Virus record (IMG/VR): IMGVR_UViG_3300018080_000002
Coordinates: 1 to 64,000 of that record
Length of the DNA: 64,000 nt
Source of the DNA: a virus
Direction: 5' to 3' (one strand)
Under the pieces are notes generated by a model. It made no database searches. It was not told the DNA's origin and worked only from the letters and a program-made list of their open reading frames with translations. Positions 57,967 through 63,844 of this stretch are shown piece by piece. The position numbers and the translations under genes are program-made. The first letter of the stretch is position 1; every line of letters starts with the position of its first letter.

Positions 57967-58078
57967 TGCAGAGTAGTGTAGGTTAGAGATACTTCGTGTA
58001 ATGGTTACACATCTGACTCGAAATCGGACGTAGCGGTTCAAATCCGCAGTTTTCCTCTTACTGATTGTTCTCTCTGCA
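57967..58078 (+). ncRNA. Y RNA-like RNA, unit 3, with tRNA-like domain in normal order
   Basis: Closing helix TGCAGAG/CTCTGCA. The insert has D arm GTGT-AATGGTT-ACAC, anticodon arm TCTGA-CTCGAAA-TCGGA (anticodon CGA at 58019-58021) and T arm GCGG-TTCAAAT-CCGC. The acceptor stem is not convincingly paired, so it is tRNA-like rather than a working tRNA. Confidence 0.7.
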
Positions 58079-58093
58079 TTAACGATATTTGAT

Positions 58094-58229
58094 ATAGGCG
58101 CAGTGTAGATTATGCTTACTTCGCATTGAAAGCGGCGGGTCGTTGGTTCGAGTCCAACTCTGGGGGTTTCCCCAGATAGCTCAGTTGGTAGAGCAGCTTC
58201 GTATGGCATTATTGATTGTTCTCGTCTAT
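58094..58229 (+). ncRNA. Y RNA-like RNA, unit 4, with permuted tRNA-like domain
   Basis: 136 nt. Closing helix ATAGGCG/CGTCTAT. Insert order: anticodon 3' strand, T arm GTTGG-TTCGAGT-CCAAC (58142-58158), acceptor 3' TCTGGGG, 4-nt loop, acceptor 5' CCCCAGA (58170-58176), TA, D arm GCTC-AGTTGGTA-GAGC, anticodon 5' strand. The 7-bp acceptor stem is perfect. This is a textbook circularly permuted tRNA fold fused through its anticodon arm to the Y RNA stem. Confidence 0.8.
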
Positions 58230-58248
58230 ACTAATTTTGCTGATAATG

Positions 58249-58386
58249 AGAGCGTGATGTAGATTATAGACTTCCTTCGCATTTTAGCTCACTTGGTAGA
58301 GCACAAAAGTTAGAATTTTGAGGTAGCGGGTTCAATCCCCGCAAATGTGACCATTAGGTCGGGTCTTATTCGCCTGTTTCCGCTCT
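58249..58386 (+). ncRNA. Y RNA-like RNA, unit 5, with a complete tRNA cloverleaf
   Basis: 138 nt. Closing helix AGAGCG/CGCTCT, conserved 5' GTGATGTAG and 3' CTGTTTCC strands, and a helix AGACTT/GGGTCT leading into a full tRNA cloverleaf (58278-58350) attached by its acceptor end, unlike units 2 and 4. Followed by TTTTA. Confidence 0.7.
58278..58350 (+). tRNA. tRNA cloverleaf inside Y RNA unit 5 (anticodon UAG)
   Basis: Acceptor CGCATTT/AAATGTG (7 bp), D arm GCTC-ACTTGGTA-GAGC, anticodon arm CAAAA-GTTAGAA-TTTTG with UAG at 58311-58313, 5-nt variable loop, T arm GCGGG-TTCAATC-CCCGC, discriminator A. UAG would read CUA (Leu), but the class II variable arm of Leu tRNAs is missing. It may be a mimic or may be cut free; sequence alone cannot tell. 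Confidence 0.6.
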
Positions 58387-58407
58387 TTTAATACGTTAGG
58401 TGATATT

Positions 58408-59127
58408 ATGCTTGTTGTTGATCAGAGTCAGTTTGATAGATTTTTTTCCATCCTAGAAAAACCCGAAAAAGATGAAGTATATTTTGTGTCTCTGTCAGCC
58501 AGAAACAAGTATTTGACTGATGAAGAACGCCAACGCTTTCGCCTTGGCAAAACGGAGATGTTTGGTCGGACCACTATCAAGGATTTTAACGATCTTCCAT
58601 ATATCGTGCGGAAGCTAGAGGGGTTCCTTGGCGCATATCGCACCAGGAGCGGTTTAGAGATCCCTGAGCAAGCGAGAGTGGTTTACATCAATGTCAACCC
58701 ATCCTCAACAATTAAGGCGTATACAGCCTTGACTAAGGATCTTAATGACGCTTTATTTCGTTGTCATCTCGGCACTTGTGATTACTCGATGTTCAAGTCT
58801 ATTGAGCGCAGGATTTTGAATCATGTCCAGAGATCCAGATCTCGGCAGGTTTTCGTAGATATTGATTTTGATAACGTATCGGAAACGCTTGTTAAGGTGT
58901 TTAGAGGTCGTATTAGAGATACCGAGAATTACTTGATACGAACGAAATCAGGTGTTCATGTTTTGATCAAAAAAGAGACTTTAACGAAAGATATCAAGCT
59001 TGGTGTGATCATTGAGAATTTCAATGATGAAGCTAAAACGAGCGGTGGAGAGGTCGAGATAAACCAGAACCAGATGGTTCCTATGCCGGGAACAATGCAA
59101 GCTGGTCATTTGGTTACGATCGAGTAA
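58408..59127 (+). CDS. possible primase-polymerase (AEP)-fold protein
   Basis: 239 aa. Residues 148-155 give VDIDFD, residues 180-188 KSGVHVLI, and the C-terminus MVPMPGTMQAGH. The order D-x-D, S-G-x-H, then P-G-(S/T)...G is that of archaeo-eukaryotic primase-type polymerases (metal Asp pair, nucleotide-binding His, and the end loop). The protein is small and lacks an attached helicase. Its place between the Y RNA array and Ro60 suggests an RNA-linked role, for example end-joining or nucleotide addition. Motif match by eye only. Confidence 0.5.
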   Translation: MLVVDQSQFDRFFSILEKPEKDEVYFVSLSARNKYLTDEERQRFRLGKTEMFGRTTIKDFNDLPYIVRKLEGFLGAYRTRSGLEIPEQARVVYINVNPSSTIKAYTALTKDLNDALFRCHLGTCDYSMFKSIERRILNHVQRSRSRQVFVDIDFDNVSETLVKVFRGRIRDTENYLIRTKSGVHVLIKKETLTKDIKLGVIIENFNDEAKTSGGEVEINQNQMVPMPGTMQAGHLVTIE

Positions 59128-59180
59128 TATCTGTCTGAAGAAACTAGAAAATCCCTAAAATACCTTATTTGACTGTTTTG

Positions 59181-59189
59181 TGGTATAAT
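59181..59189 (+). promoter_or_regulatory. extended -10 promoter
   Basis: TGGTATAAT: perfect -10 (59184-59189) with the TG extension; no good -35. Drives the 59224 gene. Confidence 0.5.
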
Positions 59190-59223
59190 ATAGCCAGAAA
59201 CCATTCCAAAAGGAGGGCTGGCT

Positions 59224-60084
59224 ATGTTTAGATTAGCAATCATAGCTTTGTCGTTTTGCCTCTCCTGCTCGATGTTTGCCCGTACAAATGTTAAGACGTT
59301 CATGCCTGAAAATGACTTACATTTAGAGGATGATCTTTTTTCTCTATATGGTACTTCCGAACAAGAATTTTATGACGTTATCGAGGATGCTGAGAGGGTA
59401 TTTGCTCCTATCGTAGAAAGGCTTGGGGGTAGATTGTATATCTATAAAAAGTGGTATGATAGCACTGTTAATGCAATGACTTATAGACAAGGAGATTGGT
59501 GGATCATTGAAATGTATGGTGGTTTGGCTCGTAGACGAGAAATAACTAGAGATGGTTTTAACATGGTTCTTTGTCATGAGTTTGGTCATCAACTTGGAGG
59601 ATTCCCTTTCGTTCAAGATTGGGCTGCGGCTGAAGGTCAATCGGATTATTATGCGACTCATGCGTGTGCTAAACTGCTTTGGGCTAATGACGACAATTCT
59701 TGGACAAGACGCCAAATTCCCGCTTTTCCGAAGGGATTATGTGATAGGACTTGGAAGTCTCAAGCTGATCGTGATCTGTGCTACAGGAGCATGTTAGCGA
59801 GTAAATCGACAAATGATTTGCTGGCTGTTTTGAGTGGAGAGAGGGTTAATTATAATACGCCAGATCGATCTGTGGTTAGACGGACGAATACCAGTTATCC
59901 GAGAACTACTCAGTGTAGGCTGGATACCATGATGGCGGGAAGTGTCTGTGTAGCTCGCTGGAATCATGGAAGAATCCCGTCAACTGAAAGGAGTTCAGTT
60001 TATTATTTGTGTTCTACGGCTAGAGGTTATAGTATGGGGGTTAGACCGCGTTGTTGGTTTGCTCCTAGAATTGGGTTGCATTAG
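59224..60084 (+). CDS. secreted zinc metalloprotease
   Basis: 286 aa. Signal peptide (MFRLAIIALSFCLSCSMFA). Catalytic HEFGHQLGG (zinc His pair and Glu) near residue 118, and a downstream acidic segment EGQSDYYATHACAK that could give the third zinc ligand (gluzincin-like). The C-terminal third is Arg/Ser/Cys-rich and may bind a surface. Would act in the periplasm or outside. AGGAGGG precedes the ATG. Confidence 0.75.
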   Translation: MFRLAIIALSFCLSCSMFARTNVKTFMPENDLHLEDDLFSLYGTSEQEFYDVIEDAERVFAPIVERLGGRLYIYKKWYDSTVNAMTYRQGDWWIIEMYGGLARRREITRDGFNMVLCHEFGHQLGGFPFVQDWAAAEGQSDYYATHACAKLLWANDDNSWTRRQIPAFPKGLCDRTWKSQADRDLCYRSMLASKSTNDLLAVLSGERVNYNTPDRSVVRRTNTSYPRTTQCRLDTMMAGSVCVARWNHGRIPSTERSSVYYLCSTARGYSMGVRPRCWFAPRIGLH

Positions 60085-60145
60085 TATGAGTGATGTTGTA
60101 TATCAACAAATTATAAGGTTGATCTTGTAAGAGAGGATTATTCGC

Positions 60146-60211
60146 ATGTTTTTTTTAGCACCACAAAAGCCAGAGATTAATGGTCATCAAGATTGGTACG
60201 ATGATCCGTAG
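60146..60211 (+). CDS. 21-aa leader peptide upstream of Ro60
   Basis: MFFLAPQKPEINGHQDWYDD plus Pro. AGAGG lies upstream. Its 5' part overlaps segment 1 and its stop overlaps segment 2 of the attenuator-like element, so ribosome position could choose between the two RNA folds. Real translation is unproven. Confidence 0.45.
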   Translation: MFFLAPQKPEINGHQDWYDDP

Positions 60212-60270
60212 GTGCTAATAAATAAAGTTTTCCCAACGCCTTAGCACCAAAAAGCTGAGGCGTTTTTTTT
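60155..60270 (+). promoter_or_regulatory. attenuator-like element before Ro60
   Basis: Segment 1 TTAGCACC (60155-60162), segment 2 GGTGCTAA (60211-60218), segment 3 TTAGCACC (60241-60248). Segment 2 is the exact complement of both 1 and 3. Segment 3 overlaps the rising arm of the terminator. Pairing 2:3 would block the terminator; pairing 1:2 would allow it. This is the classic attenuation layout. Confidence 0.6.
60235..60270 (+). terminator. intrinsic terminator before Ro60
   Basis: AACGCCTTAGC pairs with GCTGAGGCGTT (11 bp, one G-U), then a run of T. It lies 26 nt before the Ro60 start. Confidence 0.8.
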
Positions 60271-60295
60271 ATCCCGTATTTTTCGGAGGTGTAAG

Positions 60296-61876
60296 GTGTC
60301 AAGGTTTAATTCAACAGCAACTAAGGGGGTTCAGACTGTAAAAAATCACGGTGGAGCTGATTCGTACAAACTATCCAAGGAAGTAGAATTGTATTCGGTT
60401 GTTTGCAATAGTTTGATAACGGACAAGTATTACGAGAGTGGAGATAGTCAGCTCGCTAGAATCATAGAGTTGGTAAAAGACTGCGATCCAGTTTTTGTCG
60501 CTAACTTGGCATCCTATGCGCGTAACGAAATGAATTTGAGGACGGTTCCTGTGGTCTTGAGTACGTTGTTATGTAGGAATGTGGGTGGATCTGTAGCCAA
60601 AGATGCGGTTTTCAGGACGGTAAAACGTGCTGATGAAATCACTGAGGTTCTTGGTTATTTCGCTCAATTAAACAAAGACAATTGGAAAAAGATTAGCGAA
60701 AAAGGCCATATCAAGACTAAGAAAATGTCGAAATACTCTCACTCTTTAAAGAGAGGTATTGCGAAGGTATTTGAGTCTGGAAGGTTCGATCGATACCAAT
60801 TTTCTAAGTATAACAGGCAACGAGAATTTTCGTTCAAAGATGCTTTGTTTCTTTGCAATCCTAAGCCTCAGAACGATGAGATGGCTGAACTATTCAAGTT
60901 GATTGCGAGTGATGAATTGGGGTCTGCTGATACTTGGGAAGCTAAACAATCGGCTCTAGGTCAGGAGAATAAGGAGAAATCGGAGGATGAGGCGAAGGTA
61001 TCCAAGCTAGAGGTTTGGAAAGAGATGATTGCGAACAAAAAGCTTGGACACATGGCTTTGCTGAGAAACCTCAACAACATCCTTAAATGTAAGCCTGACT
61101 CTGCTTTTATGGATGATGTATGTCGAGAGCTGGTTCGTGGTGCTAAGAAAAGTAAGCAGTTTCCTTTTAGGTACTGGAGTGCCTATAAGACATTACAGAA
61201 AGATCATGGTCATCACTCAGATCCATTTCTGTTTCAGAAAGTATCTGATGCTCTGGAGCAGGCGATTAGGGATAGTATCAAGAGTATGAGTAAGTTTGAT
61301 GGAAATACTTTGATTGCCTGTGACGTTTCGGGATCGATGGTTACACCTGTTTCAGATAAGTCGATCATTCAAAATATCGATATAGGTTTGGTTCTTGGTT
61401 GTTTGTTAAAAAACGTTCAGAAACTAAATACTATTTTAGGTGTTTTCGGTGACGAATTTAAGATCATTACAGGTATCGGTAATGGGGTTTTGGCTGATGT
61501 CAGGAGTTCATTTGACTGGTCTCATAAAGTCGGTTGGTCGACTATGGGATACAAGGTCATTGAATACCTGAACAAAAGAAATTTGGATGTGAATCAGGTT
61601 CTTGTTTTCACTGACTGTCAGGTTTATGGATCTGCTGGAAATGGATACTACAGCAATGGTAATGAGATGGAGAGACAGTGGAGTATTTACAAGAGCAAGC
61701 ATCCTAATGCAAAGCTCTATATGTTCGATCTTTCTGGATATGGAAACGTGCCTCTAAGATTGGACAAAGGCGATGTTATTCATGTCGCTGGCTGGTCCGA
61801 TAGGATCTTTGAGGCGGTTGAGTATCTAAGAAAGGGATCTGATGCAGTAGATATGATTATGAACTATACTAGGTAA
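60296..61876 (+). CDS. rsr: Ro60 (TROVE/vWA) RNA-binding protein
   Basis: 526 aa, GTG start with CGGAGGT 7 nt upstream. The N-terminal TROVE region holds HEAT-like helices (FVANLASYARNEMNLRTVPV, ALFLCNPKP, MALLRNLNNILK, FPFRYWSAYKTL). The C-terminal vWA domain has the MIDAS motif D343-x-S345-x-S347 (ACDVSGSM) and FTDCQVYG (D440). Ro60 is a ring that binds misfolded RNA ends in its hole and Y RNA on its outside, and in bacteria links Y RNA to a nuclease. The Y RNA array 2 kb upstream supplies its partners. Length is close to bacterial Rsr (about 530 aa). tRNA genes follow. Confidence 0.9.
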   Translation: MSRFNSTATKGVQTVKNHGGADSYKLSKEVELYSVVCNSLITDKYYESGDSQLARIIELVKDCDPVFVANLASYARNEMNLRTVPVVLSTLLCRNVGGSVAKDAVFRTVKRADEITEVLGYFAQLNKDNWKKISEKGHIKTKKMSKYSHSLKRGIAKVFESGRFDRYQFSKYNRQREFSFKDALFLCNPKPQNDEMAELFKLIASDELGSADTWEAKQSALGQENKEKSEDEAKVSKLEVWKEMIANKKLGHMALLRNLNNILKCKPDSAFMDDVCRELVRGAKKSKQFPFRYWSAYKTLQKDHGHHSDPFLFQKVSDALEQAIRDSIKSMSKFDGNTLIACDVSGSMVTPVSDKSIIQNIDIGLVLGCLLKNVQKLNTILGVFGDEFKIITGIGNGVLADVRSSFDWSHKVGWSTMGYKVIEYLNKRNLDVNQVLVFTDCQVYGSAGNGYYSNGNEMERQWSIYKSKHPNAKLYMFDLSGYGNVPLRLDKGDVIHVAGWSDRIFEAVEYLRKGSDAVDMIMNYTR

Positions 61877-61916
61877 ATATAGCGACGATGTTAGAACATA
61901 GCATTGTCGCTATTTT

Positions 61917-61992
61917 GGGGTATGGGACTGCAAGGAGTGGTCACTGGCCTGTCACGCCAGAAATCAGGCGGGTTCAATTCCCGCATATCCCG
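61917..61992 (+). tRNA. tRNA-Asp(GUC)
   Basis: Acceptor GGGGTAT/ATATCCC, anticodon arm CTGGC-CTGTCAC-GCCAG, T arm GCGGG-TTCAATT-CCCGC, discriminator G. Confidence 0.85.
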
Positions 61993-61997
61993 TTTAC

Positions 61998-62069
61998 GCG
62001 GCTATAGGACAATGGCTAGTCCATCGGATTTTCAGTCCGGGCATCGGGGTTCGACTCCCCGTAGCCGTA
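61998..62069 (+). tRNA. tRNA-Glu(UUC)
   Basis: Acceptor GCGGCTA/TAGCCGT, D arm GGAC-GTCC, anticodon arm TCGGA-TTTTCAG-TCCGG, T arm CGGGG-TTCGACT-CCCCG. Confidence 0.9.
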
Positions 62070-62134
62070 TTTTGTATGACTGCTTCCGGTTTTTTTACGG
62101 AACCATATGTAGCAACGTTGGGAGAGTAAGGTTT

Positions 62135-62207
62135 GGAAGGGTAACTCAGTTGGTAGAGTGGCATCCTGATAAGGTGCTGGTCGATGGTTCAAGTCCATCC
62201 CTTTCCA
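62135..62207 (+). tRNA. tRNA-Ile(GAU)
   Basis: Acceptor GGAAGGG/CCTTTCC, anticodon arm GCATC-CTGATAA-GGTGC, T arm GATGG-TTCAAGT-CCATC. Confidence 0.9.
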
Positions 62208-62217
62208 CTTGTTTTAG

Positions 62218-62287
62218 GGGGCATCCTGTAGACGAGGTAACGCTCAAGTACGGGGGGATGTTGCGGGTTCGATCCCCGTGTGCTCCA
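62218..62287 (+). tRNA. degenerate tRNA-like gene
   Basis: Acceptor GGGGCAT/GTGCTCC and T arm GCGGG-TTCGATC-CCCGT are good, but no D or anticodon arm with U33 can be built between them; 70 nt. Probably a decayed tRNA or a tRNA mimic. Confidence 0.45.
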
Positions 62288-62296
62288 CTTGAATGA

Positions 62297-62368
62297 TGGG
62301 ATGTAGCTCAGTGGTAGAGCAAGCGGCTGTTAACCGCTAGGTCGCGGGTTCGATCCCCGCTTTCCCAG
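62297..62368 (+). tRNA. tRNA-Asn(GUU)
   Basis: T1 start, D arm GCTC-AGTGGTA-GAGC, anticodon arm AGCGG-CTGTTAA-CCGCT, T arm GCGGG-TTCGATC-CCCGC. One T-T mismatch in the acceptor stem. Confidence 0.85.
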
Positions 62369-62373
62369 CTTAA

Positions 62374-62446
62374 GCAACGGTAGCTCAGTCGGTAGAGCAC
62401 CAGACTGAAAATCTGGGTGTCGTTGGTTCAATTCCAACCCGTTGCA
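62374..62446 (+). tRNA. tRNA-Phe(GAA)
   Basis: Acceptor GCAACGG/CCGTTGC, anticodon arm CCAGA-CTGAAAA-TCTGG, T arm GTTGG-TTCAATT-CCAAC. Confidence 0.95.
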
Positions 62447-62456
62447 CTGGTTTTAA

Positions 62457-62529
62457 GGGTCATTAGTTCAGATGGTAGAACACGACACTTTTAATGTCGG
62501 GGTCGCTGGTTCAAGTCCAGCATGACTCA
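62457..62529 (+). tRNA. tRNA-Lys(UUU)
   Basis: Acceptor GGGTCAT/ATGACTC, anticodon arm CGACA-CTTTTAA-TGTCG, T arm GCTGG-TTCAAGT-CCAGC. Confidence 0.9.
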
Positions 62530-62538
62530 TTTGATTAT

Positions 62539-62611
62539 TGGGGTGTAGAGCAGTTGGTAGCTCAACAGTTTTTGATGCTGTCGGTCGCTGGTTCGAGTCC
62601 AGCCACCCCAG
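62539..62611 (+). tRNA. tRNA-Gln(UUG)
   Basis: Acceptor TGGGGTG/CACCCCA, D arm GAGC-GCTC, anticodon arm ACAGT-TTTTGAT-GCTGT, T arm GCTGG-TTCGAGT-CCAGC. Confidence 0.9.
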
Positions 62612-62730
62612 TTTTTAACTCATATGAGTCGAAAACTGCCCTAAAGTTATCGTTTAAAGACATTTTATGGGTAGTTTAGAGGTTGTTTGGGCTGTTAAAT
62701 ACAAATTGTGAGTATTTAGATGTTTTGTTT

Positions 62731-62804
62731 AGGGGAATAGCTCAGTTGGCTAGAGCGATAGATTCCAAATCTATAGGTCATGGGTTCGATCCCTATTTCC
62801 CCTG
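62731..62804 (+). tRNA. tRNA-Trp(CCA)
   Basis: Acceptor AGGGGAA/TTCCCCT, anticodon arm ATAGA-TTCCAAA-TCTAT, discriminator G. About 120 nt without a gene precede it; nothing seen there. Confidence 0.9.
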
Positions 62805-62863
62805 TTTGATTCGACACCGTTTGTAGGTTTGTCGGTGACTAAGTTTAAAAAACCTGCGCTTAT

Positions 62864-62937
62864 GGTGGGCTTATCTCAGTTGGTAGAGAGACGGGTTGTG
62901 ATCTCGTAGGTCGTGGGTTCGAGTCCCACAGTTCACC
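62864..62937 (+). tRNA. tRNA-His(GUG)
   Basis: Acceptor GTGGGCT/AGTTCAC with the extra G-1 opposite C73 that marks tRNA-His; anticodon arm ACGGG-TTGTGAT-CTCGT. Confidence 0.9.
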
Positions 62938-62948
62938 CTTTTTTATAT

Positions 62949-63022
62949 CGGGGTATAGCGCAGTCAGGTAGCGCACTTGCTTTGGGAGCAAGTGGTCATC
63001 CGTTCAAATCGGATTACCCCGA
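62949..63022 (+). tRNA. tRNA-Pro(UGG)
   Basis: Acceptor CGGGGTA/TACCCCG, anticodon arm CTTGC-TTTGGGA-GCAAG, T arm ATCCG-TTCAAAT-CGGAT. Confidence 0.95.
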
Positions 63023-63037
63023 CCATAAGATTGCTAC

Positions 63038-63103
63038 AGGCGTTGAAAGATCATTAATTTTTAGCCGACGACAGAGTGCTGAGATCCTTTGACGCCTTTT
63101 TAT
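63038..63103 (+). terminator. long-stem RNA hairpin ending in U-run
   Basis: 15-nt arms 63038-63052 and 63083-63097 pair at 14 positions (some G-U) around a 30-nt loop, then TTTATT. A terminator for the first tRNA block or a small RNA. Confidence 0.6.
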
Positions 63104-63229
63104 TGACATTCATTTTTACCAATGAGAAACTTGAATTTTAGGCTTTGTGTCTATTTATCTTTATTTTAGGCTTATGTATATGTTTTTAAGTTTGTACTCA
63201 AGTTTATATCTATCCTTACTCTATAAGAG

Positions 63230-63310
63230 TCAGGGGGTTGGTATGGTTTGATACGCTTATAGCATTGCATGAAAAACCCCTGATGTCTTAACCGATTTCA
63301 GGGGTTTTTT
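63230..63310 (+). promoter_or_regulatory. terminator with competing antiterminator before tRNA-Tyr
   Basis: Terminator: AAAACCCCTGA with TTCAGGGGTTTTTT (63272-63310). An earlier TCAGGGGGTT (63230-63239) can pair with the same AACCCCTGA arm and would prevent it. 63104-63229 is AT-rich with TTTTAGGCTT twice and no gene. Confidence 0.55.
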
Positions 63311-63317
63311 GATTTTT

Positions 63318-63408
63318 GGGGGAGCTGCGAAGATTGGCTGGTTTCGCATCGGATTGTAAATCCGGTCCCACAGGGTAAACGTTGTAGGTTCGAGTCCTAC
63401 CTCCCTCA
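63318..63408 (+). tRNA. tRNA-Tyr(GUA)
   Basis: Class II. Acceptor GGGGGAG/CTCCCTC, anticodon arm TCGGA-TTGTAAA-TCCGG, variable-arm hairpin CCC-ACA-GGG, T arm GTAGG-TTCGAGT-CCTAC. Confidence 0.9.
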
Positions 63409-63413
63409 CTTAT

Positions 63414-63487
63414 GGCTCAGTATCCCAATTGGTAGAGGAAGCTGGCTTAGACCCAGTTGGTTGTCAGTTCGAGTCTGACCTGAGCTA
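63414..63487 (+). tRNA. tRNA with anticodon UAG (Leu), short variable loop
   Basis: Acceptor GGCTCAG/CTGAGCT, anticodon arm GCTGG-CTTAGAC-CCAGT, variable loop only 5 nt, T arm GTCAG-TTCGAGT-CTGAC, A73. Bacterial Leu tRNAs normally have a long variable arm. Confidence 0.85.
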
Positions 63488-63497
63488 CTTGTTTTTT

Positions 63498-63572
63498 GGT
63501 CCCGTAGCCCAACTTGGTAGAGGCAATGGATTTAAAATCCATGAGTTATCAGTTCAAATCTGATCGGGACTA
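63498..63572 (+). tRNA. tRNA with anticodon UAA (Leu), short variable loop
   Basis: Acceptor GGTCCCG/CGGGACT, anticodon arm ATGGA-TTTAAAA-TCCAT, 5-nt variable loop, T arm ATCAG-TTCAAAT-CTGAT, A73. Shares the G1-U72 pair and D-arm style of the preceding tRNA. Confidence 0.85.
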
Positions 63573-63576
63573 CTCT

Positions 63577-63660
63577 GGAGGGATGGCCGAATGGTAAGGC
63601 TCTGGATTTGAAATCCAGTGGCGGGTAAAACCGATGGGGGTTCGATTCCCTCTCCCTCTG
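63577..63660 (+). tRNA. tRNA-Ser(UGA)
   Basis: Class II. Acceptor GGAGGGA/TCCCTCT, anticodon arm CTGGA-TTTGAAA-TCCAG, long variable arm, discriminator G. Confidence 0.9.
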
Positions 63661-63669
63661 CTTTTCTTT

Positions 63670-63755
63670 GGAGAGTTGCCCGAATGGTTAAGGGAGCACA
63701 TTGCTAATGTGTCGGTCTGAAATATGATCTCAGGGTTCGAGTCCCTGACTCTCCG
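63670..63755 (+). tRNA. tRNA-Ser(GCU)
   Basis: Class II. Acceptor GGAGAGT/ACTCTCC, anticodon arm GCACA-TTGCTAA-TGTGT, long variable arm, discriminator G. Confidence 0.9.
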
Positions 63756-63844
63756 TTTTTCTTCAAGTCTTTATTCAATTGATACAATTGCTGAAATGGA
63801 GGATAATGACAAAAAAGAATTTATGTCCAAATTGAGAGATAATA

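Noticed and set aside
58311-58313. Amber-suppressor tRNA from the UAG anticodons
   Set aside because: An amber suppressor needs anticodon CUA; UAG in the anticodon reads CUA codons.
63103-63132. Promoter at the consensus TTGACA near 63104
   Set aside because: No acceptable -10 box at 16-18 nt; a downstream TTGAAT is no better supported.
62739-63755. tRNA cluster read as a CRISPR array
   Set aside because: Repeated TTCGANTCC-type strings come from T arms at unequal spacing; each unit folds as a different tRNA. No CRISPR repeats or cas genes were seen elsewhere in the window.
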